Assembly: GCF_900099825.1 (NCBI RefSeq)
Contig: NZ_LT629693.1
Coordinates: forward strand, 1 to 64,000
Length of the DNA stretch: 64,000 nucleotides
Direction: 5' to 3'
Origin: Bradyrhizobium ottawaense
GTDB taxonomy: Bacteria; Pseudomonadota; Alphaproteobacteria; Rhizobiales; Xanthobacteraceae
Under the pieces are notes generated by a model. That model had not been told where the DNA came from and ran no database searches. It saw only the letters and a program-made list of their open reading frames with translations. Below are positions 7,578 through 15,522 of this stretch, piece by piece; the first letter of the stretch is position 1; each line of letters opens with the position of its first letter. A program made the translations under genes and the position numbers.

Positions 7578-8459
7578 ATGAAGAAGCTCTTTCTGATCGC
7601 TGCGCTCGCCATGGCCGCTATCGCGTCGGCCCCGGCTCACGCTGCAAACTTCCGGCTCTGCACCGGCAACAGCCAGCTGAACTACTTCAAGGCCGGCCAG
7701 TACCTGAAGGTTGCCTCGACCAGCGTCGCAGTTGACGTCATCGAGACCAAGGGTTCGCTGGACAACCTCGACAAGCTGAGCAACGGCCAGTGCGACGGCG
7801 CCTTCGTCCAGTCGGACGCAATGCTCGTCTATTCGAGCCGCAACTCGAAGGCCATCTCCGGCCTGGAGCGCGCCGGCATCCTCTACCAGGAGCAGGTCCA
7901 CATGGTCTGCAACCGGAAGCTCGGCATCTCCCGCATGGTCGACCTGAACAAGTCGAACACGGTCGCGGTGGGTCCGGATGGTTCCGGCGGTCGCACCACC
8001 TGGGATGCGTTCATCCTCGCTGACAAGGCGCGCTACTCGGTCGTGGGTACCGATCCCCGTTCCGGCGTTCGCGCCTTCTCGGCGGTTGCCGAAGGCACCC
8101 AGGTCCAGTGTGCGATGGTGGTAACCGCTCTGAACGCACCGTTGATCAAGAACGATGCGCAGAAGGAAGGCGACAACGTCGTCCTGGTCGGAACCGATGA
8201 CCGCGACATGACGCGGACGGCCAAAGATGGTCGCGGCAACGCCGTCTACACCTACGGTGAAATCCCGGCTGGCACCTACCCGCGCATCCAGCCCTCGGGC
8301 ACGGTCTACGGCACCAAGGCGATCGGCACGGTTCAGGTTGACGCCATCTTCGTCGCCAGCACCGCTTTCATCGAAGCCAACGAAGCTGACTACGACAAGC
8401 TGCTGCGCTCGTTCGCCGCCGCCAAGCCGCAGATCCAGAAGCTCGCTCAGCCCCAGTAA
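7578..8459 (+). CDS. TAXI-family periplasmic binding protein in a prophage
   Basis: 293 residues. The N-terminus MKKLFLIAALAMAAIASAPAHA is a clear Sec signal peptide with an AHA-A cleavage site. The mature protein has the TAXI-type solute-receptor pattern: TGNSQLNYFKAGQYL near its start, a GSLDNLDKLSNGQCDGAFVQ block, and VGPDGSGGRTTWDAF. Such receptors normally feed a TRAP transporter in the periplasm, but no transporter gene is nearby. The gene has its own motif copy 4, a leader hairpin and a terminator, so it looks independently and strongly expressed. A surface, binding or morphogenetic role for the phage cannot be excluded. Confidence 0.75.
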   Translation: MKKLFLIAALAMAAIASAPAHAANFRLCTGNSQLNYFKAGQYLKVASTSVAVDVIETKGSLDNLDKLSNGQCDGAFVQSDAMLVYSSRNSKAISGLERAGILYQEQVHMVCNRKLGISRMVDLNKSNTVAVGPDGSGGRTTWDAFILADKARYSVVGTDPRSGVRAFSAVAEGTQVQCAMVVTALNAPLIKNDAQKEGDNVVLVGTDDRDMTRTAKDGRGNAVYTYGEIPAGTYPRIQPSGTVYGTKAIGTVQVDAIFVASTAFIEANEADYDKLLRSFAAAKPQIQKLAQPQ

Positions 8460-8478
8460 TCGGTCTCTCTGACCTTGG

Positions 8479-8509
8479 CGGTCGCCCTCCGGGGCGGCCG
8501 TCCTTTTTC
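8479..8509 (+). terminator. Rho-independent terminator after the TAXI-type gene
   Basis: CGGTCGCCC-TCC-GGGGCGGCCG forms a GC-rich stem about 20 bases after the stop, followed by TCCTTTTT. Confidence 0.75.
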
Positions 8510-8535
8510 GATTTGTCAATTTTCAGGAGGCCACC

Positions 8536-9042
8536 ATGAGCGACAAGCACAATACCGACCAGGAACTTCTCTCCTTCATTAGCGAGGCGAGACGCTTCCT
8601 CAAATTCGTGTCGAGCCCCGAGTGGGCGGCTTCCGCCGAGAACACGGATGCAGAGCATATTGCAGATCTGACGATGACGCTCGCCCTCTCCAGGGAGTCC
8701 AAGAGCCTTCCGGAAAAGACCGTGATGCACCAGGTCCGTTGCAGCGAGACCGGCCTTGTCTTGGCAATCGCCGGCAACACGCCCGCCGCCGCCGCCCGCG
8801 CCCGCTTCCTGACCGGAATGATCGCAGCAATGCCGCGTCTGTTCGAAGGCATCGAGGCATTCATGGTCCGGGACGTCTTCATGCAGGATCGCGTCAGGGA
8901 GCTACTCGAGTCCAACAACGACAAACTAAACGAGAACCGTGCTCAGCGCGCCGTGATCCGGCAGCTGCAGGCGCAGGTTGATCATCTGCTCAAGACGATC
9001 CCGGCAGAGCCGGAGACCATCAACGTGGAGAAGGCCTCGTGA
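8536..9042 (+). CDS. Hypothetical phage protein, 168 residues
   Basis: ATG at 8536 with a CAGGAGG ribosome binding site at 8524-8530. The product is mostly helical. A central segment, VRCSETGLVLAIAGNTPAAA, has the shape of a short beta unit, and the C-terminal third (NENRAQRAVIRQLQAQVDHLL) is a predicted coiled coil. No family recognised. The stop overlaps the next start (TGATG). Confidence 0.55.
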   Translation: MSDKHNTDQELLSFISEARRFLKFVSSPEWAASAENTDAEHIADLTMTLALSRESKSLPEKTVMHQVRCSETGLVLAIAGNTPAAAARARFLTGMIAAMPRLFEGIEAFMVRDVFMQDRVRELLESNNDKLNENRAQRAVIRQLQAQVDHLLKTIPAEPETINVEKAS

Positions 9043-9218
9043 TGTCCAGGACGTTCGTGAAGCACCTGTCGGCTGATGAAGTCGGTGAGGAATTGGCCGG
9101 CTGGTGGATCATCAGCGTGGACGTGATGCCGGACGGCAGCGAGCAGTCCTACGACGCGGTCGGCCCCTACGACACCAAAGAATTTGCTGAAAACCTGCTC
9201 AAGGAAAACGCACTGTGA
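9042..9218 (+). CDS. Hypothetical 58-residue phage protein
   Basis: ATG at 9042 overlaps the upstream stop, and the TGA at 9216-9218 overlaps the GTG start of the ThyX-like gene at 9215. The product MSRTFVKHLSADEVGEELAG...WWIISVDVMPDGSEQSYDAVGPYDT is a plausible small alpha/beta protein. Coupling on both sides supports it. Function unknown. Confidence 0.5.
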   Translation: MSRTFVKHLSADEVGEELAGWWIISVDVMPDGSEQSYDAVGPYDTKEFAENLLKENAL

Positions 9219-10243
9219 CCATCAAAGCCACCAAGATCACCCACAGCATCTCGCAGGACGGCATCGAGCTGAAGACCGCCCTGGCGCGCTACCCGCGCTT
9301 CATCCATGCCGAAGAGCTGACCCACCGTATCCTCAGCTCCAGCCCCGATATGATCGTCGAGATCAACGATGGCGTGATGTACGACCGGAACCTGTCACGT
9401 AACGCTTCCAGCTCCCGGGCGATCCCGGTCAAGCGCCTGATCGAAGACATCCTGCTGGACACGGCGATGCCGATCAGCTGGGGCAAGAACCAGAAGGGCA
9501 TGCAGGCCGGCGAAGAGCACGACGCCTACATCGATAACCCCTTCCATGGATTCACCACCGATCGAATGGGCAAGCTCTATAGCCGGGAGCAGATGTGGCT
9601 CCTGGCGCGAGACAATGCCATCGCTGTCGCTCGGGCCTATGATGCCGCCGGCTACCACAAGCAGATCGTCAACCGCCTGCTGGAGCCGTTCGCCCACATC
9701 AACGTTCTGATCACGGCGACCGACTGGGACAACTTCTTCGAGCTGCGCGACCACAAGGATGCCCAGCCGGAGATCCAGGCGCTGGCGAAGGCCATCAAGG
9801 CAGCCTTCGAGGGCAGCGTTCCGGATCTGCTGCAGCCCGGAGAATGGCACCTGCCGTTCATCACCGCGAACGACCGTGTCAGCTACGAGCCCCTGCCCTA
9901 CGAGGCACGAAACCTGGCGGTGATCGGGTCGCCCTACGCCGGCATGATCCAGGTCGTTCGCCCGCTCGAACAGTTGATCAAAATATCCGTCGCCCGCTGC
10001 GCCCGCACTTCGTACCTCACTCACGAAGGCAAGGTGCCGGAGGTCGAGGCGGACCTGCGTCTCTACAACGATCTGGTCGGCGGACGTCCGCTCCACGCTT
10101 CACCGGCCGAACATCAGGCCACGCCGGACGTGCGAAACCACCTTGTCGATGGTTGGGAGCAGCCGTCCCTGCACGGAAACCTCCGCGGCTGGGTGCAATA
10201 CCGGAAGCAGCTTGAGCTGCAACATTACAAGGTGGCTGCATGA
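9215..10243 (+). CDS. ThyX-like flavin-dependent thymidylate synthase
   Basis: 342 residues, GTG start overlapping the upstream stop. Phage ThyX relatives carry a THR..SRN..SSRAIP signature; here THR (36-38) and LSRNASSSRAIP (60-71) are both present but about 18 residues (42-59) separate them. The C-terminal half has CARTSYLTHEGK, a SPAEHQATP block and NLRGWVQYRK, all typical of the phage branch. The expected reaction is dUMP to dTMP with methylene-tetrahydrofolate, FAD and NADPH. It completes a nucleotide set with nrdJ and the MazG-like genes. Activity is uncertain because of the insertion. Confidence 0.72.
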   Translation: MTIKATKITHSISQDGIELKTALARYPRFIHAEELTHRILSSSPDMIVEINDGVMYDRNLSRNASSSRAIPVKRLIEDILLDTAMPISWGKNQKGMQAGEEHDAYIDNPFHGFTTDRMGKLYSREQMWLLARDNAIAVARAYDAAGYHKQIVNRLLEPFAHINVLITATDWDNFFELRDHKDAQPEIQALAKAIKAAFEGSVPDLLQPGEWHLPFITANDRVSYEPLPYEARNLAVIGSPYAGMIQVVRPLEQLIKISVARCARTSYLTHEGKVPEVEADLRLYNDLVGGRPLHASPAEHQATPDVRNHLVDGWEQPSLHGNLRGWVQYRKQLELQHYKVAA

Positions 10244-10560
10244 CGAAGGTCGCCAGCGCCTTCTACTCGACGGCGGTCGAGCACAAGGAAATGCGAAGCC
10301 TCTATCACGCGAGCTTCGGTATCCCTGGCGAGCCGCCCATGTGGGTCAACGACACGGACGGCAAGCCCAAGACCTTCAGAGACCGAGACGAAGCAATCCT
10401 AGCTGGCTTCAAGGTTTTGGTCTCGAAGCTGAACAAGGCGCGTCAGTCCCAGGACTTTCAGGTCCGCGGCGAGCGCCCTCCCCAAAAGAACACCATCAAG
10501 AGCTGGGCAGCGCCGCCGGAGCGAGGCCCCACGGTCGACAGCGTATTTGGAAAGAAATGA
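10240..10560 (+). CDS. Hypothetical phage protein, 106 residues
   Basis: Start overlaps the previous stop (ATGA). The product contains GIPGEPPMWVNDTDGKPKTF, then a helix EAILAGFKVLVSKLNKAR and a basic C-terminus. No family recognised. Its stop overlaps the start of the excisionase-like gene at 10557. Confidence 0.5.
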   Translation: MTKVASAFYSTAVEHKEMRSLYHASFGIPGEPPMWVNDTDGKPKTFRDRDEAILAGFKVLVSKLNKARQSQDFQVRGERPPQKNTIKSWAAPPERGPTVDSVFGKK

Positions 10561-10988
10561 TGGGCGAAGCAGCTCTCAAAGTCCCAGAACCGATCAACTC
10601 CGACGTCGGCATCATCGGGCCGAATACCCCCCTCCGGTTGGAGATGGCAGTCCGCCTGGCCTACCCGGATGGTTCGATGTCAATATCGGCCCTGCGAAGA
10701 TTGGTGGCCTCCGAGAAGATCACCCACGAGTTCGTAGCCGGCCGGTATTTTGTTACACTTGCTGCAATTGAGGAGTTTCGAGCATCATGCCGCGTCCCCG
10801 CAAAGCCCCCTACGTCACGCTTAAAAAATACAAAGACGGTCGAGCCCCAACCTGGATCATCCGAGACGGACAGCTTTCGCGTGGCACAGGATGCCATGAA
10901 CATGATCGCGGAGGAGCTGAAAAAGCCCTCGCCCGCTACATCACGAAAAAGCACGACCCAAAAGAGGCGCTTAACGCCGAGGACGTGA
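10557..10988 (+). CDS. Excisionase-like DNA-binding protein overlapping the integrase
   Basis: 143 residues. Residues about 28-82 (LRLEMAVRLAYPDGSMSISAL, GRYFVTLAAIEEFRASCRV) match the winged-helix pattern of excisionase-like proteins seen next to integrases in Bradyrhizobium-type elements. The C-terminal part (SETDSFRVAQDAMNMIAEEL, KKPSPATSRKST) also reads like conserved protein, although its last 202 bases overlap the integrase start in another frame. It probably binds att-site DNA and steers excision. Start could be 10557 or 10560. Confidence 0.65.
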   Translation: MMGEAALKVPEPINSDVGIIGPNTPLRLEMAVRLAYPDGSMSISALRRLVASEKITHEFVAGRYFVTLAAIEEFRASCRVPAKPPTSRLKNTKTVEPQPGSSETDSFRVAQDAMNMIAEELKKPSPATSRKSTTQKRRLTPRT

Positions 10989-11929
10989 ATGCCATCAAGA
11001 TAATCGACGTGTGCGCGATGGAAATCTTGCACATCTCGAAGAGGAATATTGACCAGCAATACAAGAACCAGCTGATTTCGGCGATCCAGCGCATCGGAAA
11101 CTGGTTTGCAGGCAAGAAGATTGGCGACCTCAACAGCTCACTGCAGGAGCGCTACGCTGAAGAGCGAGTCCTGCAGCCATCAGCATTTCGAGATCTGAAG
11201 TTGCTGCAAGCCGCAATCAACCGCTGCGTCAAGAAGACTAAGGGCGGGATCCAGCCAAAATTCAGCGCAACATTGCCAGATGCACCAAAGTCTCGCATCC
11301 GATATCTGACTCGAGATGAGGCAGCGTCGATGTTGTGGGCCGCCTGGCGTGAGCGGAAAAAAACTAAGCTGCCCCACAGCAAGGGCCGACATACGCTGCG
11401 CCACATTGCTCGCTATATCCTGATCGGTCTCTACACCGGGAGCCGAAACGGCGACATCTGCAACGCCTCGCTGATCCCAGCGATCGATCGTGGCTATGTG
11501 GACCTGGAGCGTGGCATCTTCAAGCGCAAGCCGGACAACAAGGAGGCGACCAGCAAGCAGCAGCCCACCATCCCTCTCCCACCCCGGCTCCTGACACACA
11601 TGCGGCGCTGGGCGCGTCTTGGTATCTCCAAGCACTCGGTGATCGAGTTCATGGGCAAGCGTGTTCGCCGCGTCCACGACGGCTGGGAGACTGTCGTGGA
11701 TCGCGCCGGCCTAGCCACAGATGACAAGGCGAAGAAGGTCTTGCGACATACATTGAGGCACACGGCGATAACCTGGTACCTGAGCCCCGATCGGAGGACA
11801 GGTCGGAAGGTCGACATAGAAACCGTTAGCCTATATTGTGGCGTCTCGGTTGAGACGATCCGCAAGACCTATCGGCACGAGACCCCAGATACCTTCACCG
11901 AACTCCTGGAGGTATCGAAGTCGAAGTAA
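10787..11929 (+). CDS. int: Tyrosine recombinase / phage integrase
   Basis: 380 residues. Catalytic set as expected for the family: R220 (YTGSRNGD), H321-x2-R324 (RHTLRHTA), Y362 (IRKTYRHE). The N-terminal arm-binding part carries APTWIIRDG and GGAEKALARYI. It would catalyse site-specific integration and, with the excisionase-like protein, excision of this element. The first 202 bases are shared with the upstream gene in a different frame. As the last gene of the element it should lie next to an att site, around 11,930-12,000. Confidence 0.9.
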   Translation: MPRPRKAPYVTLKKYKDGRAPTWIIRDGQLSRGTGCHEHDRGGAEKALARYITKKHDPKEALNAEDVNAIKIIDVCAMEILHISKRNIDQQYKNQLISAIQRIGNWFAGKKIGDLNSSLQERYAEERVLQPSAFRDLKLLQAAINRCVKKTKGGIQPKFSATLPDAPKSRIRYLTRDEAASMLWAAWRERKKTKLPHSKGRHTLRHIARYILIGLYTGSRNGDICNASLIPAIDRGYVDLERGIFKRKPDNKEATSKQQPTIPLPPRLLTHMRRWARLGISKHSVIEFMGKRVRRVHDGWETVVDRAGLATDDKAKKVLRHTLRHTAITWYLSPDRRTGRKVDIETVSLYCGVSVETIRKTYRHETPDTFTELLEVSKSK

Positions 11930-12190
11930 CTGGTACGCAATCTGGTACGGATCAAACTCCCGATTCCGCAAACAGCTGAAGCAACAAAGGAAATCACTTA
12001 AGACGCCCTTTTCGGCGGGGAAAGGGCGGCTGCCCCGCCCTTCCCGGCCTCGTCAGCCGCGCTCGTTGGCCTCACTGGCCTAGCCAGCCTTGGCCACAAA
12101 TGAAATAGTTGCCCGGTTCATGCGGGGGCCACCTCGCACGAAAACCACCAAAATCCGGGATAACCGGACGATCCAGAGGAAACCCCAGCA
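11930..12190. other. Element-host junction region
   Basis: Between the integrase and the first host gene. CTGGTACG is repeated at 11930 and 11944-11951 (ctggtacgcaatctggtacgg). A GC-rich hairpin (GGGGAAAGGGCGG...CCCGCCCTTCCC) lies at about 12017-12047 without a T-run. No tRNA 3' end was recognised. The right att site is probably here but cannot be fixed without the left end. Confidence 0.4.
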
Positions 12191-12970
12191 ATGACCGATC
12201 GAATTCGCCTGGATGGCCGGGTCGCCGTCGTCACCGGTGCGGCCGGCGTCATCGGAACCGCCACCATCCACCTCTTGGCCGAGCGCGGCGCGCGCATCGT
12301 CGCCGTCGACCGCAAGGCGCAGGATCTGGCTGACGTCATCAAGGGCCTACCGGCGTCCGCCGAGGCACTGGCGGTCACCGCCGACGTCACCAGGGAAGAC
12401 GAGGTCGCCGACTATGTCCGTGCCACGGTCGACAAGTTCGGCACCATCGACGCCTTCTACAACAACGCCGGCATCGAGGGCGACATCAAGCCGATCCCGG
12501 AATATTCGCTGGAGAGTTTTCGCCGCGTGCTCGACGTCAATGTGGTCGGCGTCTTCCTCGGCATGAAGCATGTGCTGCCGGTCATGCTCAAGCAGAACAA
12601 GGGCAGCATCATCAACACCGCCTCCATTGCCGGCCTGATGGGATCGCCGATGATCGCGGTCTACAGCGCCAGCAAGCACGCGGTGATCGGCCTCACCAAG
12701 AGTGCGGCGTGGGAATGCACCGGCACCGGCGTACGGGTCAATTGCGTCTGCCCCGGCCTGATCGACAGCCGGATGCTCTCCACGATCCTGCAGGGCCGCA
12801 ATCCCGGCAATGAGCCGCCGCCGAACGAGCGGATTGTCGACCGCATTCCGGCGCGCCGGCTCGGACAGGCTTCCGAGGTCGCTTCCATCGTCGCTTTCCT
12901 CGCGTCTGACGAGGCGAGCTACGTCTCGGGTTCTGCCTACACGGTAGACGGCGGCCGAACCGCCGCCTGA
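12191..12970 (+). CDS. SDR-family NAD(P)-dependent oxidoreductase
   Basis: 259 residues, the usual length of a classical short-chain dehydrogenase. TGAAGVIG near residue 16 is the nucleotide-binding glycine motif, NNAG follows near 91, and the catalytic Ser and YSASK lie near 142-159. The C-terminus SGSAYTVDGGRTA is typical. It would oxidise or reduce a hydroxyl/keto group; the substrate is not visible. It stands directly upstream of an esterase gene (13,082), separated by a palindromic repeat, so they may act in one catabolic route, but this is inference. Confidence 0.9.
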   Translation: MTDRIRLDGRVAVVTGAAGVIGTATIHLLAERGARIVAVDRKAQDLADVIKGLPASAEALAVTADVTREDEVADYVRATVDKFGTIDAFYNNAGIEGDIKPIPEYSLESFRRVLDVNVVGVFLGMKHVLPVMLKQNKGSIINTASIAGLMGSPMIAVYSASKHAVIGLTKSAAWECTGTGVRVNCVCPGLIDSRMLSTILQGRNPGNEPPPNERIVDRIPARRLGQASEVASIVAFLASDEASYVSGSAYTVDGGRTAA

Positions 12971-12977
12971 TGATGTT

Positions 12978-13057
12978 GTCATTCCGGGGCGACGCGTAGC
13001 GTCGAACCCGGAATCTCGAACTTCCGGGTCTGGTCCTTCGGACCATCCCGGAATGAC
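12978..13057. repeat. GTCATTCCGG-type palindromic repeat
   Basis: Begins GTCATTCCGGGGCG and ends CCCGGAATGAC, with inner arms AACCCGGAATCT and TTCCGGGT and a GGTCCTTCGGACC hairpin. A second copy is at 40,920-41,022. I recognise the type from Bradyrhizobium intergenic DNA. Confidence 0.8.
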
Positions 13058-13081
13058 AGTCTTAAAAACCAGAGGTCTGCA

Positions 13082-14029
13082 ATGCCCGTTGTTCTCGATC
13101 CCGATGCCGCCGCCGTCTACAAGGCGTTCCAGGAAGCCGGCCGCCCGCCTTACGAAACCGTGGGGCATGTCACCGCGCGCGAACTCTATCTGGCAGGCCG
13201 CGTCGTTTCCAATCCCGAGCCGCCCGAACTCGACTCCGCGACGGCGCTGTCGATCCCTACGCCTGATGGCGCGATCCCGGCCCGCATCTACACGCCGAAG
13301 CTTTTACGCAAGACCAACGGCCTCGCGCCCTGCCTGGTGTTTTTCCACGGCGGCGGCTGGGTGATCGGCGATCTCGACTCGCATGACGTGGTCTGCCGCA
13401 AGCTCGCGCATGAAGGCGAACTGATCGTCATCTCCGTCGACTACCGTCTTGCCCCCGAGCACAAATTCCCCGCCGCCGCCGACGACGCCATCGCGGCGAC
13501 CAAATGGATCGCCGCCAACGCGAAAACGCTCGGCATCGATGCGGCCCACCTCATCGTCGGCGGCGACAGCGCCGGCGGCAATCTCGCCGCGGTGGTGGCG
13601 CTGGCCGCGCGCGACGGCGACGGCCCGAAACTCGCCGGCCAGGTGCTGATCTATCCCGCCACCGATTTTGCGATGACGCATCCCTCGCACCGCGAGCCCG
13701 AGACCAGCATCCTGCTCACGCATTCCGTGATCAAGTGGTTCTGCAACCACTATCTCAACGGCACAGCCGACATCGACAACTGGAAGGCCTCGCCCGCGCG
13801 CTCGAAGACGCTCGCCGGATTGCCGCCGGCCTATGTCATGACCGCGGGCGCCGATCCCCTGCGCGACGAAGGCGACGAATATGCCGCGCGGCTGAAGCAG
13901 GCCGGCGTGGGCGTGGCCTACCGGCATTTTCCCGGCCAGTTCCACGGCTTCTTCACCATGGGCAAGTTGCTGCCACAGGCCAACGTCGCGCTGAGCGAAA
14001 TCGCCGGCTGGCTCAAGGCGCTGAAATAA
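13082..14029 (+). CDS. Alpha/beta-hydrolase esterase, HSL type
   Basis: 315 residues. HGGGW near residue 90 is the oxyanion-hole motif and GDSAGGN near 160 holds the nucleophilic serine, as in the hormone-sensitive-lipase family; D and H of the triad fit ADPLRDEGD and HGF near 260 and 290. It hydrolyses short-chain acyl esters in the cytoplasm; no signal peptide is seen. Start ATG at 13082 has AGAGG upstream. The exact substrate is unknown. Confidence 0.88.
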   Translation: MPVVLDPDAAAVYKAFQEAGRPPYETVGHVTARELYLAGRVVSNPEPPELDSATALSIPTPDGAIPARIYTPKLLRKTNGLAPCLVFFHGGGWVIGDLDSHDVVCRKLAHEGELIVISVDYRLAPEHKFPAAADDAIAATKWIAANAKTLGIDAAHLIVGGDSAGGNLAAVVALAARDGDGPKLAGQVLIYPATDFAMTHPSHREPETSILLTHSVIKWFCNHYLNGTADIDNWKASPARSKTLAGLPPAYVMTAGADPLRDEGDEYAARLKQAGVGVAYRHFPGQFHGFFTMGKLLPQANVALSEIAGWLKALK

Positions 14030-14066
14030 CGGTAAGCTGACCTGCACTCGATCATAGGGAATAATT

Positions 14067-15311
14067 TTGGAAGCCTCCACCTCCATCGAGGTCGCCAAGC
14101 ACACGTTGCTGTCGTGCGGGCTGATCCTCGCGATCGGTACCGTCGCAGGCTTCGCCGCGCAGAAGATCAGGATCCCCGACGTCGCGGTGTTCCTGGTCAC
14201 CGGGATTGCGATCGGTCAGCAGGCGCTCGGGCTGGTCGACATCAGGGCGGATTCGGCGCTGAACCAGATCATCCTGCTGTTCGGCGCGAGCTATATCCTG
14301 TTCGACGGCGGCGCATCGCTACGGCTCGAGGTGTTGAAACGGGTCTGGATCACTATTCTAGTCATCGCCACCATCGGCTTGCTGATCACAACCGCGATCA
14401 CCGGCGTTGCTGCGCATTACATCCTCGGCATCCCGCTGATCACGGCGCTGCTGCTGGCGTCGACGCTGGCCTCGACCGACCCGGCGACGCTGGTGCCGAT
14501 CTTTCGCCAGGTCCGGATCCGGGATCGCGTCGCCCAGACCGTGATGAGCGAGTCCGCGTTCAACGACGCCATGGGCGCGATCGTCACCTTCGGTGTGCTG
14601 GCGGTGGCGACCGGCAGCGGCGAGTTCTCCTTGGCCGGCTCCCTGTTCGACCTCGCCAAGGAATCCGTCATCGGCATCGTCGCCGGCATCGTGCTCGGCT
14701 ATCTCGCCGCCCTCCTCATCGCGCATGAGAAGCTCGACTTCCTCGCCGAATATGCGCCGGTCGTGACGCTGATCGCCGTCATCGGCGCGTATTTCGCCGC
14801 CGACGGCCTGCATGCATCCGGATTCATGGCGGTGTTCGTGTTCGGCATCGTGCTCGGCAACAAGGAAGTCTTCGGCTTCCGGATGGAAGCCGAGGAAACC
14901 CAGCGGCTCGAGGAATTCGTGCTGACGACGGCGTTCATCATGCGCCTGTTCATCTTCATCCTGCTCGGCGCGCAGGTCGATTTCGCGCTGATGCAACAAT
15001 ACTGGCTCGGCGGCGCAGCCGTCGTCGCGGTGCTGATGCTGGTGGCGCGGCCGGCGACGGTCTTCCTGTGCGCAGGTCCCGACCGCCGCGCGCGCTGGAG
15101 CTTTGCCGAAATGCTGTTCATGTGCTGGACCCGCGAGACCGGCGTCATCCCGGCCGCACTCGCGGGCCTGCTGCTCGGCATGAAGGCGCCGGGCGCGCAG
15201 ATGATCGCGTCCGTCACCTTCATCGCAATCCTGATGACGATCCTGATCCAGGCGCCGACCACCGAATGGCTCGGACGAAGACTGGGATTGCTCGAGAAAA
15301 CGGCCGGCTGA
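14067..15311 (+). CDS. Cation:proton antiporter, CPA1/NhaP type
   Basis: 414 residues with about 12 predicted membrane helices. Family landmarks include a GQQALGL loop, ILFDGGASL, LASTDPATLVPIF (the dipeptide region of the transport site) and SAFNDAMGAI. It would exchange Na+ or K+ for H+ across the inner membrane. The start is TTG at 14067, as no ATG fits the first helix; this is the least certain point. It stands alone; the next gene begins 212 bases downstream. Confidence 0.85.
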   Translation: MEASTSIEVAKHTLLSCGLILAIGTVAGFAAQKIRIPDVAVFLVTGIAIGQQALGLVDIRADSALNQIILLFGASYILFDGGASLRLEVLKRVWITILVIATIGLLITTAITGVAAHYILGIPLITALLLASTLASTDPATLVPIFRQVRIRDRVAQTVMSESAFNDAMGAIVTFGVLAVATGSGEFSLAGSLFDLAKESVIGIVAGIVLGYLAALLIAHEKLDFLAEYAPVVTLIAVIGAYFAADGLHASGFMAVFVFGIVLGNKEVFGFRMEAEETQRLEEFVLTTAFIMRLFIFILLGAQVDFALMQQYWLGGAAVVAVLMLVARPATVFLCAGPDRRARWSFAEMLFMCWTRETGVIPAALAGLLLGMKAPGAQMIASVTFIAILMTILIQAPTTEWLGRRLGLLEKTAG

Positions 15312-15522
15312 ACCGCCGGTGCCGCAACCGGCCGGAGGCACGCCACGCGCCATGATTCATGTCGGCTTCACGACATCGCCGTGACCGTCCACCGCGACAG
15401 CACCGATTTCGCTTCAAGGGCAGAGAACATAACACTCGACAACCAACGAGTATAAATCTACCGTACCCGCCTAGCGTGCATTGTCTTTTTTCAATTTTTT
15501 GCCCATTTCCGGAGAGATCCAG

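Larger units (their letters stand above)
1..11990 (+). mobile_element. Right arm of an integrated prophage-like element
   Basis: All genes from the window start to 11,929 lie on the + strand, are mostly under 170 codons, and are tightly packed with many ATGA start/stop overlaps, as in phage early regions. The recognisable content is phage-type: nrdJ, two MazG-like enzymes, a ThyX-like enzyme, an HNH nuclease, an excisionase-like protein and a terminal tyrosine integrase. The first clearly host gene, an SDR, starts at 12,191. The left end and any structural genes lie outside the window, so phage, satellite or other integrative element cannot be fully separated. The right boundary near 11,990 is a guess; no att core could be paired. 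Confidence 0.75.

Noticed and set aside
11930..12110. tRNA gene or tRNA 3' end as attachment site
   Set aside because: No T-arm or CCA-like end recognised. The left junction is outside the window, so the att core cannot be paired.
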